Of a DNA stretch of 12,715 nucleotides, positions 12,211 through 12,715 are shown piece after piece (position 1 is the stretch's first letter; the number at the start of each line of letters is the position of its first letter). The stretch is from Candidatus Woesearchaeota archaeon (GTDB lineage Archaea > Nanobdellota > Nanobdellia > Woesearchaeales > WAPY01). A program made the position numbers and the translations under genes. The notes under the pieces are model-generated. The model was given only the letters and a program-made list of their open reading frames with translations, did not search any database and was not told the origin of the DNA. The stretch covers positions 1 through 12,715 of the forward strand of contig WAPY01000107.1 of the NCBI GenBank assembly GCA_015520525.1, in the 5' to 3' direction.

Positions 12211-12715
12211 TCAAATATGAGCTACGACAACATTAAGGTTTAAATTTTTAGCTTTCTTAGTCAACTCTCCTTTAGTCAAAAGCACCGCAGGAAGCTTTTT
12301 CAAATAAGCGTTCAGGAAAACTTTGCTTATGTCAGAATCATTGAACTTTTTCTTATCCCAAGCGTAGCAGTAAAGCCTCATGCTTCCAAACGGCGATGAA
12401 AAATCAACCACAAACTCCATCTCCCTCTTTGATAATTTTGAATAAGATATTATTTGACAATTTGATGATTTTAAAAAATCAACAGCAGACTTGAAAAAAT
12501 CAGAATCAACATTTGAAATGTCAAATGGTTTGTTTGATTTGTTTTTGTCAATAAATTCCTCAAGACCTCCCTCTTTTTTCTCTTTCTTCACTTCTTTATT
12601 GTTTGCTTTTTCATTCTCTTTCTCCTTGTTGCTCTGTGCTTCCCTCTTAATTTCTTTATCACGCTTTATATTTTCTACATTTGATTCCTTATCTCTATTT
12701 TCGATGTTGCTCGGA
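12211..12715 (-). CDS. Partial hypothetical protein, charged N-terminus and possible PD-(D/E)XK-like domain
   Basis: The reverse frame is open from the stop at 12211-12213 to the window edge, so the true start is outside; a GTG at 12591 is only an internal codon. The 167 visible residues begin with about 60 residues rich in Lys, Glu and Asn and of low complexity. A folded region follows: an FFKSAVDFLKSS helix, strands around EFVVDF and SMRLYCYAWDKKK, a helix DSDISKVFLNAYLKKLP, a strand AVLLT, then GELTKKAKNLNLNVVVAHI. A strand-D-strand-DxK-helix layout resembles restriction-endonuclease-like folds (candidates are the D of VVDF and DKK), but this is a weak inference. It sits directly upstream of fen1, which would fit a DNA-related role. 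Confidence 0.7.
   Translation of the reverse strand, partial: PSNIENRDKESNVENIKRDKEIKREAQSNKEKENEKANNKEVKKEKKEGGLEEFIDKNKSNKPFDISNVDSDFFKSAVDFLKSSNCQIISYSKLSKREMEFVVDFSSPFGSMRLYCYAWDKKKFNDSDISKVFLNAYLKKLPAVLLTKGELTKKAKNLNLNVVVAHI

Noticed and set aside
1..12715. CRISPR array, insertion sequence, integrase or attachment-site duplication
   Set aside because: No regularly spaced repeats, transposase or integrase frames were seen, and the tRNA-Pro 3' end has no visible second copy nearby.

Overview
The window is AT-rich archaeal chromosome. It carries transcription factor B, FEN1 with a C-terminal PCNA-binding tail, the tRNA m1G37 methyltransferase Trm5, archaeal SecD/SecF, an archaeal-type cytidylate kinase, a tRNA gene without an encoded CCA end, and TATA/BRE promoters. 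Several of those promoters sit so close to a start codon that the transcript must be leaderless. Gene density is very high, with ATGA stop/start overlaps and one pair of stop codons that abut directly. Together with several short proteins this suggests a small-genome archaeon, possibly of the DPANN group (Woesearchaeota/Pacearchaeota-like). The lineage is an inference and cannot be proved from this window.

Layout. 1-539 (+): the tail of an SRPBCC-like protein, then a four-helix membrane protein. 558-1142 (-): an unrecognised soluble protein. 1310-1384 (+): tRNA-Pro(UGG). 1404-1805 (-): a small membrane protein resembling the bacterial PH fold. 1899-3941 (-): a carotenoid operon read as crtYc-like, crtYd-like, idi (type I), then a crtEb/lyeJ-like lycopene elongase. 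4128-5045 (+): tfb, divergent from the carotenoid operon. 5046-10026 (-): an operon read as secF, secD, cmk, then a three-domain fusion of HemK2-like methyltransferase, COG2112-like kinase and MGMT. 10097-11125 (-): trm5 with its own promoter. 11178-12715 (-): fen1, preceded by a gene that runs off the window end.

How the genes fit together. The carotenoid genes could make a cyclic C50 carotenoid, as in actinobacterial crtYe-crtYf-crtEb clusters: IDI supplies DMAPP, the UbiA enzyme adds C5 units to lycopene, and the two small membrane proteins form a heterodimeric cyclase. Genes for GGPP synthase, phytoene synthase and phytoene desaturase are not in view. SecD/SecF assist protein export. Here SecD carries a PDZ-like insert followed by a cluster of N-glycosylation sequons, and SecF carries a roughly 100-residue charged cytoplasmic extension. 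Trm5 would modify G37 of tRNAs such as the tRNA-Pro in this window.

The strongest items for follow-up are the HemK2-kinase-MGMT fusion, the C50-carotenoid-like module with a type I IDI, and the remodelled SecD/SecF pair. I saw no CRISPR array, insertion sequence, prophage or defence island. No stretch longer than 300 bases lacks a gene; the largest gaps (1143-1309 and 3942-4127) hold promoters.
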